Shown: positions 1 through 9,420 of the stretch, piece after piece
Layout: every line of letters begins with the position of its first letter
Numbering within the stretch: the stretch's first letter is position 1
Source: Chromera velia
Taxonomy: Eukaryota > Sar > Chromeraceae
NCBI GenBank assembly: GCA_018398765.1
Contig: JAHBMJ010002085.1
Span: 1 to 22,923 of the forward strand
Length of the DNA: 22,923 nucleotides
Direction: 5' to 3'
Notes under the pieces: model-generated
The model's input: the letters and a program-made list of their open reading frames with translations, nothing else
Database searches by the model: none
Told to the model about the DNA's origin: nothing
Made by a program: the position numbers and the translations under genes

Positions 1-400
1 CTCAGGCTTTCCGTGTGTGTCAGAAGGCCCCTCTCTTCTCTTTTTCATCTTGTTAATCTATCTTTCTTTCTTTCCATTCTTTCATTCATCCATCCATCAG
101 ATTCCGTCTCCCCATCCAGTGGAGCCCCCCCAACCCTTTCTTTGATTCGCTCCTTTCTTTACTTATACCCTGCTCTTTTTCTCTTCATCATTCTCTTTTT
201 TTCCCATTTCTTTCTTTGTTCTGTTTGCCGATTTTTGTTTTTTTCCCGTCATCATGCAGCCGTGTTTGATTGCCCTTCTCGTTCTTCCTTAATTTTTTTG
301 CTGCTTATTGAAGGAACAGCCTTAAGTAAGACTAAGATAACAACGGTGCCTGCGACTGCTTTCGATATGCTCACATGTTTAAACAGCACATTGAAGTGAT
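1..400. other. Pyrimidine-rich stretch, no supported gene
   Basis: The + strand is dominated by C/T runs (TTTCTTTC, CATC and CCATC tracts). The open frame at 13-399 is explained by this composition: its product is a Leu/Phe/Ser-rich string without any recognisable domain. It could be the tail of an element or an untranslated region whose gene lies left of the window. It was compared by eye with the region after the Copia element (9421-9780), which is also pyrimidine-rich, and no matching LTR was found. Confidence 0.5.
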
Positions 401-664
401 GCAGGAGCAACGTTGTAAGTCAATCTGTTAATTGGGCCTCTCTAATATGAGTCTCTTTGTATGCTTCCAAGTTAAGGTTGTCAAGACACTTAGTGACTTT
501 GTAATTTAGCTTATGGTCCTTCATTTTGTTTTCACCGTCGTTTATATCTACAGATAAGTCTACATCTAGGTCGACATATTGATTGATATAATCAATTTAC
601 TGCATGATTGATTAAACTGTTCCAATATCTTCTTTTGTGGCACTTTAAATTTTGCATAATTTTT

Positions 665-708
665 ATTCATAATTAAATTCATAATTTTTCATCTAGTTTT
701 TCATCTAG
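665..708. repeat. Two short tandem duplications
   Basis: ATTCATAATT occurs at 665-674 and again at 677-686. TTTTTCATCTAG occurs at 685-696 and is repeated immediately and exactly at 697-708. Both are local AT-rich duplications, probably from replication slippage. Confidence 0.8.
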
Positions 709-1810
709 CTATTCGTTGACTCAGACTCGACTGTTTGATCCAGAGTTACAAGCGAGTGCTAGACGGTATCAACAAGTTAACTAGCGAATTAAGTATATGA
801 GATTAATTAAAAAAAAAATAAATGATTACTATTCCGATTTTTTAGATACGATTTTTAATAAAAAAACATCTATATAATGTTATATCGTTGGGGAAGAAAC
901 ATTTAAGACCTGGTTATCGTTGGTTCAGAAGTTGTAATCAGAACTTAATTTCAATATATAAATTTACCAGGCATACCAAGCTATGTTACCTACAATATGA
1001 TGATGCTCTTTTGATGACAGAATCAACTGTGGGAGAGCAACACAGTCAGTTGTACAACAGGTTTCAGTCTGGTCTGGAGGTGAATGTATATGTCAGGACC
1101 TTCCTATCGGTCGCAAGGCTAGACTTCCAGCTGATAGATTCGGGTCAGCAGAGTCCGTGTAAGTGAGTATCATCTACCTGTCCATATCTGTTTGACAGAA
1201 CGTCGGTGGCAGGAGTGCTGGATTAATCGAGACCCTCACGAAGGCTGCTGGAAAAGGAGCAGGGGCATAATGCAAATTAGATCTTAGAAGTCAGACTATA
1301 GATGCAAAACCAGTAAGAGCTTTTGGAACTAAGCTTTCTGGTCTCAAACGGGCAGGGCAGGATGGATCTGAATAGTTAAAAGGTTTTAAGGTGTATCAGG
1401 TTAGCGGATCTGCCTATGAGTGCTTATATATCATGTATGCAGGTATATGGACGGTCGGTCTCACTTTGAGGACCTCAAGTCTGGAGGCAAGATTTATGAC
1501 TGCAGCTAGAAGAGTTAGAAACTGGAGAATGCCCTAGCTTTGCCACAAAGAGCAATCTTCTGAAGTGTTGGAGAGGCAACCAGTCTGACGCTGGATGCGG
1601 TTTTCCCTTTTCAGGCTTTCTTAGACTGCTAAGCAACCTGATGGGCTATCTATGTTGTTTCCTCTCTAAGACTTATCTAGCTAACAGTAAGCATTCTAAG
1701 CTGAAAAAGATGTTTGTTATTGTAGAGACACCTAAAAAACTTAAAGTTATATAAAATAAGTGTTTGCTAATTATGTGTAGCATAACAGTTTGGTTATCAT
1801 AAATTTAAAA

Positions 1811-1839
1811 AACTTAATTACTATATTATTAATTAAGTT
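1811..1839. repeat. 10-bp perfect inverted repeat
   Basis: AACTTAATTA at 1811-1820 is the exact reverse complement of TAATTAAGTT at 1830-1839, with a 9-nt spacer. It could extrude as a hairpin. In such AT-rich sequence it may be chance, and no gene end nearby gives it a role. Confidence 0.7.
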
Positions 1840-2040
1840 GTATTAACCTGTCAATGACACTTCAAAAATAAAAAAAAAATCGGATTTAAAGTACCATTCA
1901 TGAAACTCGGAGCACGTACTTTATATTTTTTTTTTGTTTGGCTGATTAATTGGAGAGAGGGGATGATGTATACAGTATAAATATAGTATAAAATGTGATG
2001 TAACATTTCAGGTCCGACTTGAGGGCAAAAGTCCATTTAA

Positions 2041-3636
2041 GAAGGCACAAGCCTTCCTCACCCGATAGAAAACAGCATTTTCGCGTGGGAAGCAGAACAA
2101 GCCGCTCAGCGAAATCACTTGATGTTCACAGCGTCTGACGAGGCTCCCATAACCCCACTGACCAACAAACGCCCCCCCCCAATTCAAACACAGTTTGTCC
2201 CCTCAGGAGAAGACCTTAGGTCTCCTCGCTCCTCCCCTGCCACTCCACGCTCGAACGAGTGCAAGAGGTTAGGTGTCTTCTGCCCCTCCAAAGAGCGTTT
2301 TTTAACTGCTCAACGGAGGGCAAGCCAACGATATTCACGCAGACCTCTCCAAGTCGGAGAGATCCCTGCGATAGTCGACACCGCTTCCTCACTCATTGAC
2401 AACCTCCAAGCCATTCGAGAGGCCAGAAATCGCGGGTGGATCATCCAACAGCCTGATGGGACGTACTGACCAAACGAAGAATTCTTTGACCCCGAAGAAT
2501 TCTGGAATGAAGTCATTGACATTCAAGGGGGAGGCGGAGACTTCGTCTCCCTCTGTCATGGACTTCTCCGTGTGCGGTTCGAACGGACCCGACCGCACAC
2601 ACACCGTCCGCGAGGAAAAATCATGATTTACCTTGCTGACTTCAATTTTGAAAACCCTCTCCTCATTCTTGGCCTCAACTTCTTCCGTCAGTTCGACTTC
2701 AACTGGTGAGAATTGGCACCTAGACTAGAAGACGGAACCCGTCTCATCGAAATCTCGATGGGAACGGGCCTAGCGGGAGTCGAGGGGTTCACTCACTGGC
2801 AGCTGACCCCGGGTATTCAGCTCCTCCACGCTCGAGTGTCCATCCTTCGTAGGACAGATCCTTCCATAGACACGCACAATTTTTGGGTCCCCACCTCTTC
2901 AGCAATCCCTTTCCGACTCCCCGGGGTCTCTGCACAGGGAGAGGTGGGACGAGGGAGCGGTCGTCCGAACGAAACCTTCTCCTCCGACAGCCCGTCAGAG
3001 CCGCCGAGCGAGACGGGTGGTCAACAACCGTTCTCCCCCCGCGCTCCCAGCTCGCCTGACAACAGTCCCACTCACTCTCCGAAACCAGTCTCGGAGATAG
3101 GAGACCTTTTCGATCAACAGAGGGGTCCGTGTGCGAGGGAACAGACATCGGAGGAGGATGTGGACATGACTATTCCAGTGATTGCTGTGCCGTCGGATTC
3201 CGAAGAGGGAGGAGCGGAGGATGTGAACCCCCATGCAATGGAAGTAGAGGTGGAGCAGCCAGCCCCATCACTTCCGATTGCAACTTCGATGAATGGAGGC
3301 AGCGTCCCCGAGGAGACGCAGGAAACACAACCAATACAAGTGGAAGAGCAAGAGAGGTCTTCCCCTGCATACCCACCTGCACAGCCAATGCAGAAGGACG
3401 AGCAACCGTAAGCGACCTCCACTTAGGAAGCTGCGGCGGAGCCTGTGGAGATGGCAGTGGAGTCTGCTCCCCCCACCGACCAACGTCCTTTCTGGCAGAG
3501 AATCGGCTTCACCAGATAGGAATGGAAGGAGACCCAATATGCGGGGTGGCTGGAGGAGGGATCAGCAGAGTGGAAACAGGGAGGGTACGACACGTGGACC
3601 AAGGAAGAGTTCCAAATGGTGAACTACGACATTTGA
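2041..3636 (+). pseudogene. Copia-type gag remnant and retropepsin-like protease
   Basis: One reading frame stays coherent from 2041 to about 3636, interrupted by TGA 2467, TGA 2707, TAA 3409, TAG 3424, TAG 3517 and TGA 3634. A retropepsin-like core is visible. PAIVDTASSLI (GAC at 2377) aligns with the active-site DTG/DSG loop but has DTA. About 95 codons later GKIMIYLADFNF...LLILGLNFF (ILG at 2665-2673) matches the second-half ILG motif of retropepsins. Proline-, serine- and acid-rich sequence follows to about 3411, then a Trp/Glu-rich stretch (WLEEGSAEWKQGGYDTW) to 3633. No CCHC knuckle is seen in this part. The pol frame downstream is in the -1 register, so expression originally needed a frameshift, or an indel has accumulated between about 3412 and 3640. 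The protease call is moderate; the gag call is by position only. Confidence 0.6.
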
Positions 3637-6600
3637 ATGCGAATAAGAAAAAGACAAACAAGCCTGCTCAAAAGAATGTTTTCATTTCTCTCCCCCCTTC
3701 ATCTATGCCTCCACCTCCTTCATTCAATGATCTTTCCTCTTGTCCTCTTCCACCTCGACACTCCTCCCCCTCCCGTCCCTTCTCTTCTCCTCTTTCTGAT
3801 GTACAACTCCATGAGCCGTCAAAGATTTTTCCTCAGACACGCAGACAGCGCTCTCCTTCCATTGGCAAAAGCAAGCGAAGCAAGTGGTCCAGAAGAAAAG
3901 AGCGAGGCCGCCAGAGAAAGGAAAGGTTCGATCGGGAGGTCGGACAACGTTGTCATTCGCAGTCTCGCTCCAAGCGTCGAGAATTTAACAGACGCAGAGC
4001 AACCAAGCATGACAGAAACCTGCATGGTGTAAAGGCCACTTTTTTTTTCACTTCTTTTCTCGTCCCCCAAATGTTCACACCTTCTTTTTTTATTTCTGGT
4101 ACTCTTCTTTCTTCATTTGTTGATGCTGATGCTGCTGACGTCGATTCTTCTTTTGATGAGGTGTCTTTCTTTTGTGAACCAATTGTCCTACCTTTTACCC
4201 AGCTCTACTCCGATCACTTCTCACCTGCAGTCGCTGCTAGCTCAGATGAGAAGGAAGGTCATTTTTACTTCATTGGGTCCCAGTGCACTGGAAAGATTCA
4301 GTTGACAGCAGAGAGCCTTCAACGATCGTCTTCCTCTTTATCCTCCCTCCCTTTATCTTCTTCTGTACAAGAACTTCTCTCTTTCAAAGAAAACAGAACT
4401 GACCGTTGTTCCTCGGCTGGCTCTTCTGTTGTTGTAGTAGAAGAAAACGAAGAACGGGACGAAATTTGCTCTGAAGAATTCACATGTGTATCATCTGTTT
4501 GCTTTTCCGATGACTCTGACTCATCAGACTGCATTTTTGATGGACAAGCGGCGGATGGCCGTCCAAAAAAAGTGCAAGTGATGGCAGAGTACGCGCATGA
4601 ATATTTAAAGTATGTGAATCAGGAAGTAGGGCACATCGGAGGAAAGGCTCTTTATACCCTGGTCTCTCCATATCTTGCTATAAGGGGACTGCGAAAAATG
4701 TGTGAGGAGTTGAGAGCCGAATGCAAGACTTGCCTGCAGGTCCACGGTCTGCCGAGACGTCTCCGTGGACAACGAGGATCTCATGTGAGAACTCGTGTTT
4801 CCCTGCAACAAGTAGCAGTTGACACAATCTTTTTGTATGGGTCACCTGTTTTCACTATCATGCGCGAGGCAACCTCTTTTCTCATGGCTGTTCCGCTGAA
4901 AGACACAAAGGCAGAAACAGCATGGAAGGCTTTTGAGGAAGCATGGTTAAGGCCTTTTGGTTGCCCTCTTTCGTTTCGTGGATTTGTAAAAACGGACAAC
5001 GGAAGTGAATTTAAGGCAGTCTTCTCTTCCATGCTTGAAAGTCTTGGAGTCAGACAATTATGGACACCACCGGGTCTTCCTCGTGCAAATGGGCTTCTTG
5101 AACATAGACATGATGATTTAAAGCGTCTAATTGAGGCTGCTTTATTAGACAGGGGCCTTGACAAACAACACTTCCTTCAAGTCCTACCCCAGTGTGTGTC
5201 CTAACTGAACCTCCTCCCTTCAGTGAATTCAGACAAGAGGTCTCCTTATGAACGTCTGACCTCTCAGCGCCTGCTTCCTCCCTCTCTCGAATCTTTGCTC
5301 GCTGACATTCACAAGAAAGGACCGTCAGCCCTCTCTCCTCTGAATCTGTCCATCGGTGAACGTGTCTACTGGAAAAACCTAAGGAAGACTTACCGTTCTC
5401 TTGACATAAAGTGGCGGCTCTTTGAGGTCTCTGCCCTCGTGCCCCACTCTCAATTTCTTGTGTATTTGACTCCAATCTCGGAGTCAGGAGAAAGGCTGTA
5501 GAGCAAAGAATATCTGGCTCATTCGTCGTGTTTTGTTCGTGCTCCCTCCAAACCTCTACCTTCTTTCTCTCGCTCGGTTCCAAATGGTTAACAGTCGAAG
5601 ACAAATGTCTCTGCACACAATGAATCACAAAGGAAGTCCAGTTCTTCTTCTTCCTCTTCTTTTTCTTCTCATCCTCCTTCATCTTCTATTCCATTCGCTG
5701 AGAGTATGGAATTCAAAAATCAGAAAGACGCGTGGCCAGTTGGTCTTGCCTTGGCTGGACCTTTGCCGATCAACGAGGGAGATGACTGCAGAGAAGCATC
5801 CGGTGCCCCCTCTTTAAACTCTCGTTCTCTTCCTGATGAAAGGTTGATGGACGAAGCAAGAGAAGGAAACAGGGCCGCTACTTCTGCCGAACAAGGTTCT
5901 TCTTCTTCTTTTTCTTCTTCTTTGAACTCTTTTCCTCGTATTCTTGAAGGCGAGCCTATCTTTTTGTTTTCAGAACCGTACGTCTCTCTACCTTCCCCAC
6001 CCGAAACAAAGCCAAAGACTGTAAGGGAGACAGATAGACAACGTCTACTGACCCCTTCTCCTTCAGACGGGGACGGGTAGCGTTTCATCGTGCAAAGGAA
6101 TCCGGACCTGCTCAGGAAGTGCCCTCTCATTTTTTGGAAAGACGAAGAACTGCAGAGAGGAATGATAGGCAGAAAAGCGGGAGTCATGTCGGATGGCTTA
6201 CTTCTTATTCATGTATGGGGATCTTACTCACAGGGACTCTTGTCAGAAAGAGTCTTTGCCCCACAATTCTATCGTCTAAACAACACTGTCTATTCAACAC
6301 TGACCCCTTCTCTCACTTGCTTTCCTCACCTCAAAAAAGTCTCCCCTGCGTGTGTAAGAGAATCAGAACTCTTTCTTTCCTCTTCACGTCGTCTCCTTCC
6401 TGATGTGTGTGCAAGCATTGCAAAACACCTCGACTCTGCCTCGATCTCTCGTCTTGGACTCAACCAAAGCAAGACGGTCGAAGAAATTAAAAAGACGGAG
6501 AATTGGTTGAGACAGGCCCTCAAACTTTCTCCAGACCTCTCTCTGCAAGAGGTAGAGACGGCTTCGACTGAGGCTCCATCTGGTAGGGAGAGCAAAGAGT

Positions 6601-8963
6601 CAGATGGAGGACTAGAAAGTGCTTTCTTTTATTTGAATGGAATGTCTTTTGCGTGTACACCTTGTCTCCCTCATGCTCGCGTAAATGAAGGATATGTTGG
6701 CTATTCGAGCTCGAAGCACGCCAAGCATTCCTCTCTGCAACGCACTTTTTCTTCTCAACCTCTTTTTCTTTCACCCTCTCTACCTGACCTTTCTCTCTCT
6801 TCCTCGAACAGTTGTCTGTGTCCCTCATCAGCAACACCTGCAGAGAAAAGAAAGACAGAGCACTTCTTTGCTGCCGAGGCGACTCACCAGAAATTTTCAG
6901 TGCGTCATCTCTCCCCAAATCAGGTGTCAGATTTCAGGGCGGCCAGATAGAAAGAGTTAGAAAAATTTGAAAGATTTCGTGTGTTCAAAGCAGTCCCTGT
7001 CGCATCGGTGCCGAAGGATGCTGTCATTTTGCCCACACTATGGGTTGACACCCTGAAGTTGAATGATGAGGGAAAAAGGGAGTTTAAGTCCAGATGGGTC
7101 ATTCGGAGAGACAAGGACCCACACAAGGGGCTAGAGGTGGCAACTGACCCATGTCCACCAGAAAACATTCGATTCATGCTCCTTGCTGCTCTCAGCAGTG
7201 CTGGATTCGACCCCTCCTTCATTAGCATGATAGACGTCGACAACGCTTTTTTTCAGGCACCAATGAGTGACACTGTGTATGTTATCCCCCCCAAAGAACA
7301 CCTAGATCACACCAAAGCGTTCTGGCTGCTCCAAAAATGTATGTATGGACTGACAGAAAGCCCCCTCCTCTTCCAACGGTACCTCGAATCGAAACTTATT
7401 AAGCATGGGTGGGGCAAGTCACCCCTTCGAGGCATCTGGTGGAAGCTGTCAAAAGAAGCCGAGGTTGTTGCCCTTATGTCTCTGTATGTAGATGATATCT
7501 GCATTGCATCCCTCAATGGGCCTGCAGCAAGTCACCTGCAAGAAATCATGAGAGAGGTTGAATGCAAAGAGATCCAACCGCTTCAGCGATACGTCGGGGT
7601 CTCTTACGACGTCTCGCAAGATGAGATCTGGTGTTCTCAAGAGACGTATGCGTCGAGTCTGAATGACAGAGGGGTGAGACCACTCGTAAACCCCATCCCC
7701 GACGCCGCTCGGAAGCAGGCAGACACCTCCCTCCCTTTGAACAAAAAAGAGACCAAAGCATTCCAACAGAGCCTGGGTGAACTGTCTTATCTTGCTTCCT
7801 TCACGCGTCCAGATCTGGCGTATGGAACAAGTCACATGGCTCAGTGGAATGCTGCACCTACCGTGAATGCATTTGCATGGCTGCAACGTCTCGTCTCTTG
7901 GGCCCGTGCTCACTCTCACCGTGGGGTGGCAGTCCCTCGCTCCCCCCGTACACATCCTTTGCATGTTGAATTGCATACTGATGCTTCTTTTGGAACCCGT
8001 GCCCACCCTGAACCCCAAATCGGATGGGTGCTGACCGTCTGTAGATGCCCTCTTGCATGGAAGTCCATCAAGCCAAAGAAGGTGGCAAAATCCACAACGG
8101 ATGCGGAGTTCCTGGCCGCAGAGAATGGAGTCGAATTTTTGTCTTCTCTCCTCCTTTTCTTTACAAAGCTATGGCCGACAGTCCATCGCACCCTCTGGTC
8201 AGACAGCCATGACCTTGTGTCTCTTGTAAGTCAGCCGAGTGGTTCCGGAGCGAAGGCGACTCAGCCGTCTCTCGCTGCAGAGATCGATGACCTGCGAGAA
8301 AGGGAGGAAGTGCACACTTCAATGGTTAGCATCCTGTAGCGTGCAGTGCATCAGGATGTTCAAGAGAAGTTCATCGCTCTCGAACATATCTCAACTGTAC
8401 GCAATCTGGCAGACCCCTTGACGAAAGGAAAAAGCACTCACGAGCTGTACCGTTTGTTAGAGCAGAAAGGAAGAGAAGCAAGGCAGGCAGCGACTCGCCC
8501 TCCCCCTGACCCTCAGAGAAGACCGATCCTTCTCAACCCGGACCTCCAGAGAGAGGTGTCAGTGTTCTTTGAAAACGTGAATCAGGCTCGAGTCGCTTTC
8601 TCACAATTTTTTCCTTATTTCACCCTCATCTGCCCTATCCGGTCTCTTCGTGATGCATCTGTCACTCCCCTCTCTGCCCTTCACTTTCGTACGCTCTCTC
8701 TTGCAATGGCTTGTTCTGCTTGCAATCAGTTAGGACATGCCTCTGACACCTGCCCGGATGTCGAAGCAGAACGCAAGGGAAGAAAGGAACTCTACCTGGA
8801 GCGTGCGGGACGTACCGGCAGGGGGTGCATGTTCTGTGCTGCGATTGGTTTTTTCAGCAAGGGCCATCGAGCTGCAGAACACGAGGTCGATCAGCGGATG
8901 CCGCCCACCACACCGGCTCCTGTCACCTCCATTGAGCGCCTGCTGAAGCCTCAAGTCCTATAG
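3637..8963 (+). pseudogene. Copia-type pol: integrase, reverse transcriptase, RNase H, C-terminal zinc knuckle
   Basis: A single register runs about 5.3 kb with six internal stops (TAA 5202, TAG 5499, TAA 5589, TAG 6078, TAG 6948, TAG 8337) and ends at TAG 8961. In order: a Ser/acid-rich linker to about 4560; integrase zinc domain H-x11-H-x29-C-x2-C (His 4596 and 4632, Cys 4722 and 4731); catalytic D at 4821, D in KTDNGSEF at 4995, E at 5100 (34 residues between the last two); a long Ser-rich linker; and RT from about 6950 with KSRWVIRRDKD, MIDVDNAFFQ (about 7228-7257), CMYGLTESPLLFQ and LYVDDI (YVDD 7485-7496). RNase H follows with HTDASFG (Asp 7980), STTDAEFLAAENG (about 8091-8129) and SDSHDL, then VRNLADPLTKG, the usual Copia end motif. 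Downstream in the same register is CSACNQLGHASDTC (8712-8753), an exact CX2CX4HX4C knuckle, then a CX2CX9HX4H cluster (8826-8885). Domain identity is secure; the copy is not translatable as one protein. Confidence 0.9.
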
Positions 8964-9420
8964 CGTGCACCCTTTGAGATCTGCATGAATGTATGAATGT
9001 ATAGATAACTTTTTCTCTTCTTTTCTTTTCTTTCTTCTTTATTGCATTTAATGACTTTTCTCTCTCCTCATCTTTGCTTGACAACAATGACCAGGCCTGG
9101 TAGTACCACAATGAACATGAATGTCCATCTCTTCCTGCTCCACTTTTTTCGATTATGAACACTCGCCCACTGTCTTCTCTTTTTTCTTCATTTTGTTTAC
9201 TCAGCATGTCTGCTTGTCCCGAGTCCAACCTTCTCCTCTCCCTGACATGACTCGTAAAGTGAAGGAGGGGAGCCTGAAAAAGCATTTGGGCTTGAGAAGA
9301 AAAATCAATGAAGTGAAGGAGGGGTGCCTCCTGAAAGAAAGCATGAGGAAACCAACGGATAGTGACCCAATCTGGGACACTAAATGAGTAAGACAGTCCG
9401 AAAGTGAAGGAGGGGAGGCA
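8964..9420 (+). repeat. Post-pol tail with three copies of a purine tract
   Basis: AGTGAAGGAGGGG occurs exactly at 9258-9270, 9312-9324 and 9403-9415. The third copy is followed at 9421 by TGATTGAG, which would suit a 3' LTR beginning with TG. Flanking bases are partly shared too (GCCTGAAA, GCCTCCTGAAAG). Polypurine tracts prime plus-strand synthesis in LTR retroelements, so one of these may have been the functional PPT and the others duplicates. No LTR end could be confirmed because the 5' LTR is absent. Confidence 0.45.

Larger units (their letters stand above)
401..2040. other. AT-rich intergenic segment, no supported gene
   Basis: Composition changes sharply here to AT-rich DNA with long A and T runs, and changes back at about 2040 where Copia-like coding begins. 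The longest open frame (888-1166, 92 codons) shows no domain, and no start context or splice signals make it convincing. No tRNA or rRNA was recognised. The segment carries short direct repeats (665-708) and an inverted repeat (1811-1839). It may be ordinary intergenic DNA or an insertion of unknown origin. Confidence 0.5.
2041..9420 (+). mobile_element. Degenerate Ty1/copia-order retrotransposon, 5'-truncated
   Basis: The domain order is gag-like N-terminus, retropepsin, integrase, reverse transcriptase, RNase H. Integrase before RT is diagnostic of Copia/Pseudoviridae order. Coding similarity starts abruptly at about 2041, directly after an in-frame TAA and at a sharp change from AT-rich to balanced composition, so the 5' LTR and most of gag are probably missing. 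Purine tracts at 9258-9415 resemble the polypurine tract that precedes a 3' LTR, but no LTR pair, primer-binding site or target-site duplication could be seen. About a dozen in-frame stops show that the copy is dead. Boundaries are approximate, especially at the right. Confidence 0.85.

Noticed and set aside
5050-5682. 210-codon minus-strand frame
   Set aside because: It lies antisense to the integrase and its C-terminal extension; the Lys/Glu-rich product reflects the pyrimidine-rich sense strand.
7449-8018. 189-codon minus-strand frame
   Set aside because: Antisense to Copia RT/RNase H motifs, which are unambiguous on the + strand.
3637-8963. Nuclear genetic code with UAA/UAG as sense codons
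   Set aside because: The hydroxylase-chromodomain gene and the exon at 22272 contain no in-frame UAA/UAG although they use several Gln codons, and the gag/protease frame also has TGA stops. Decay explains the data better.
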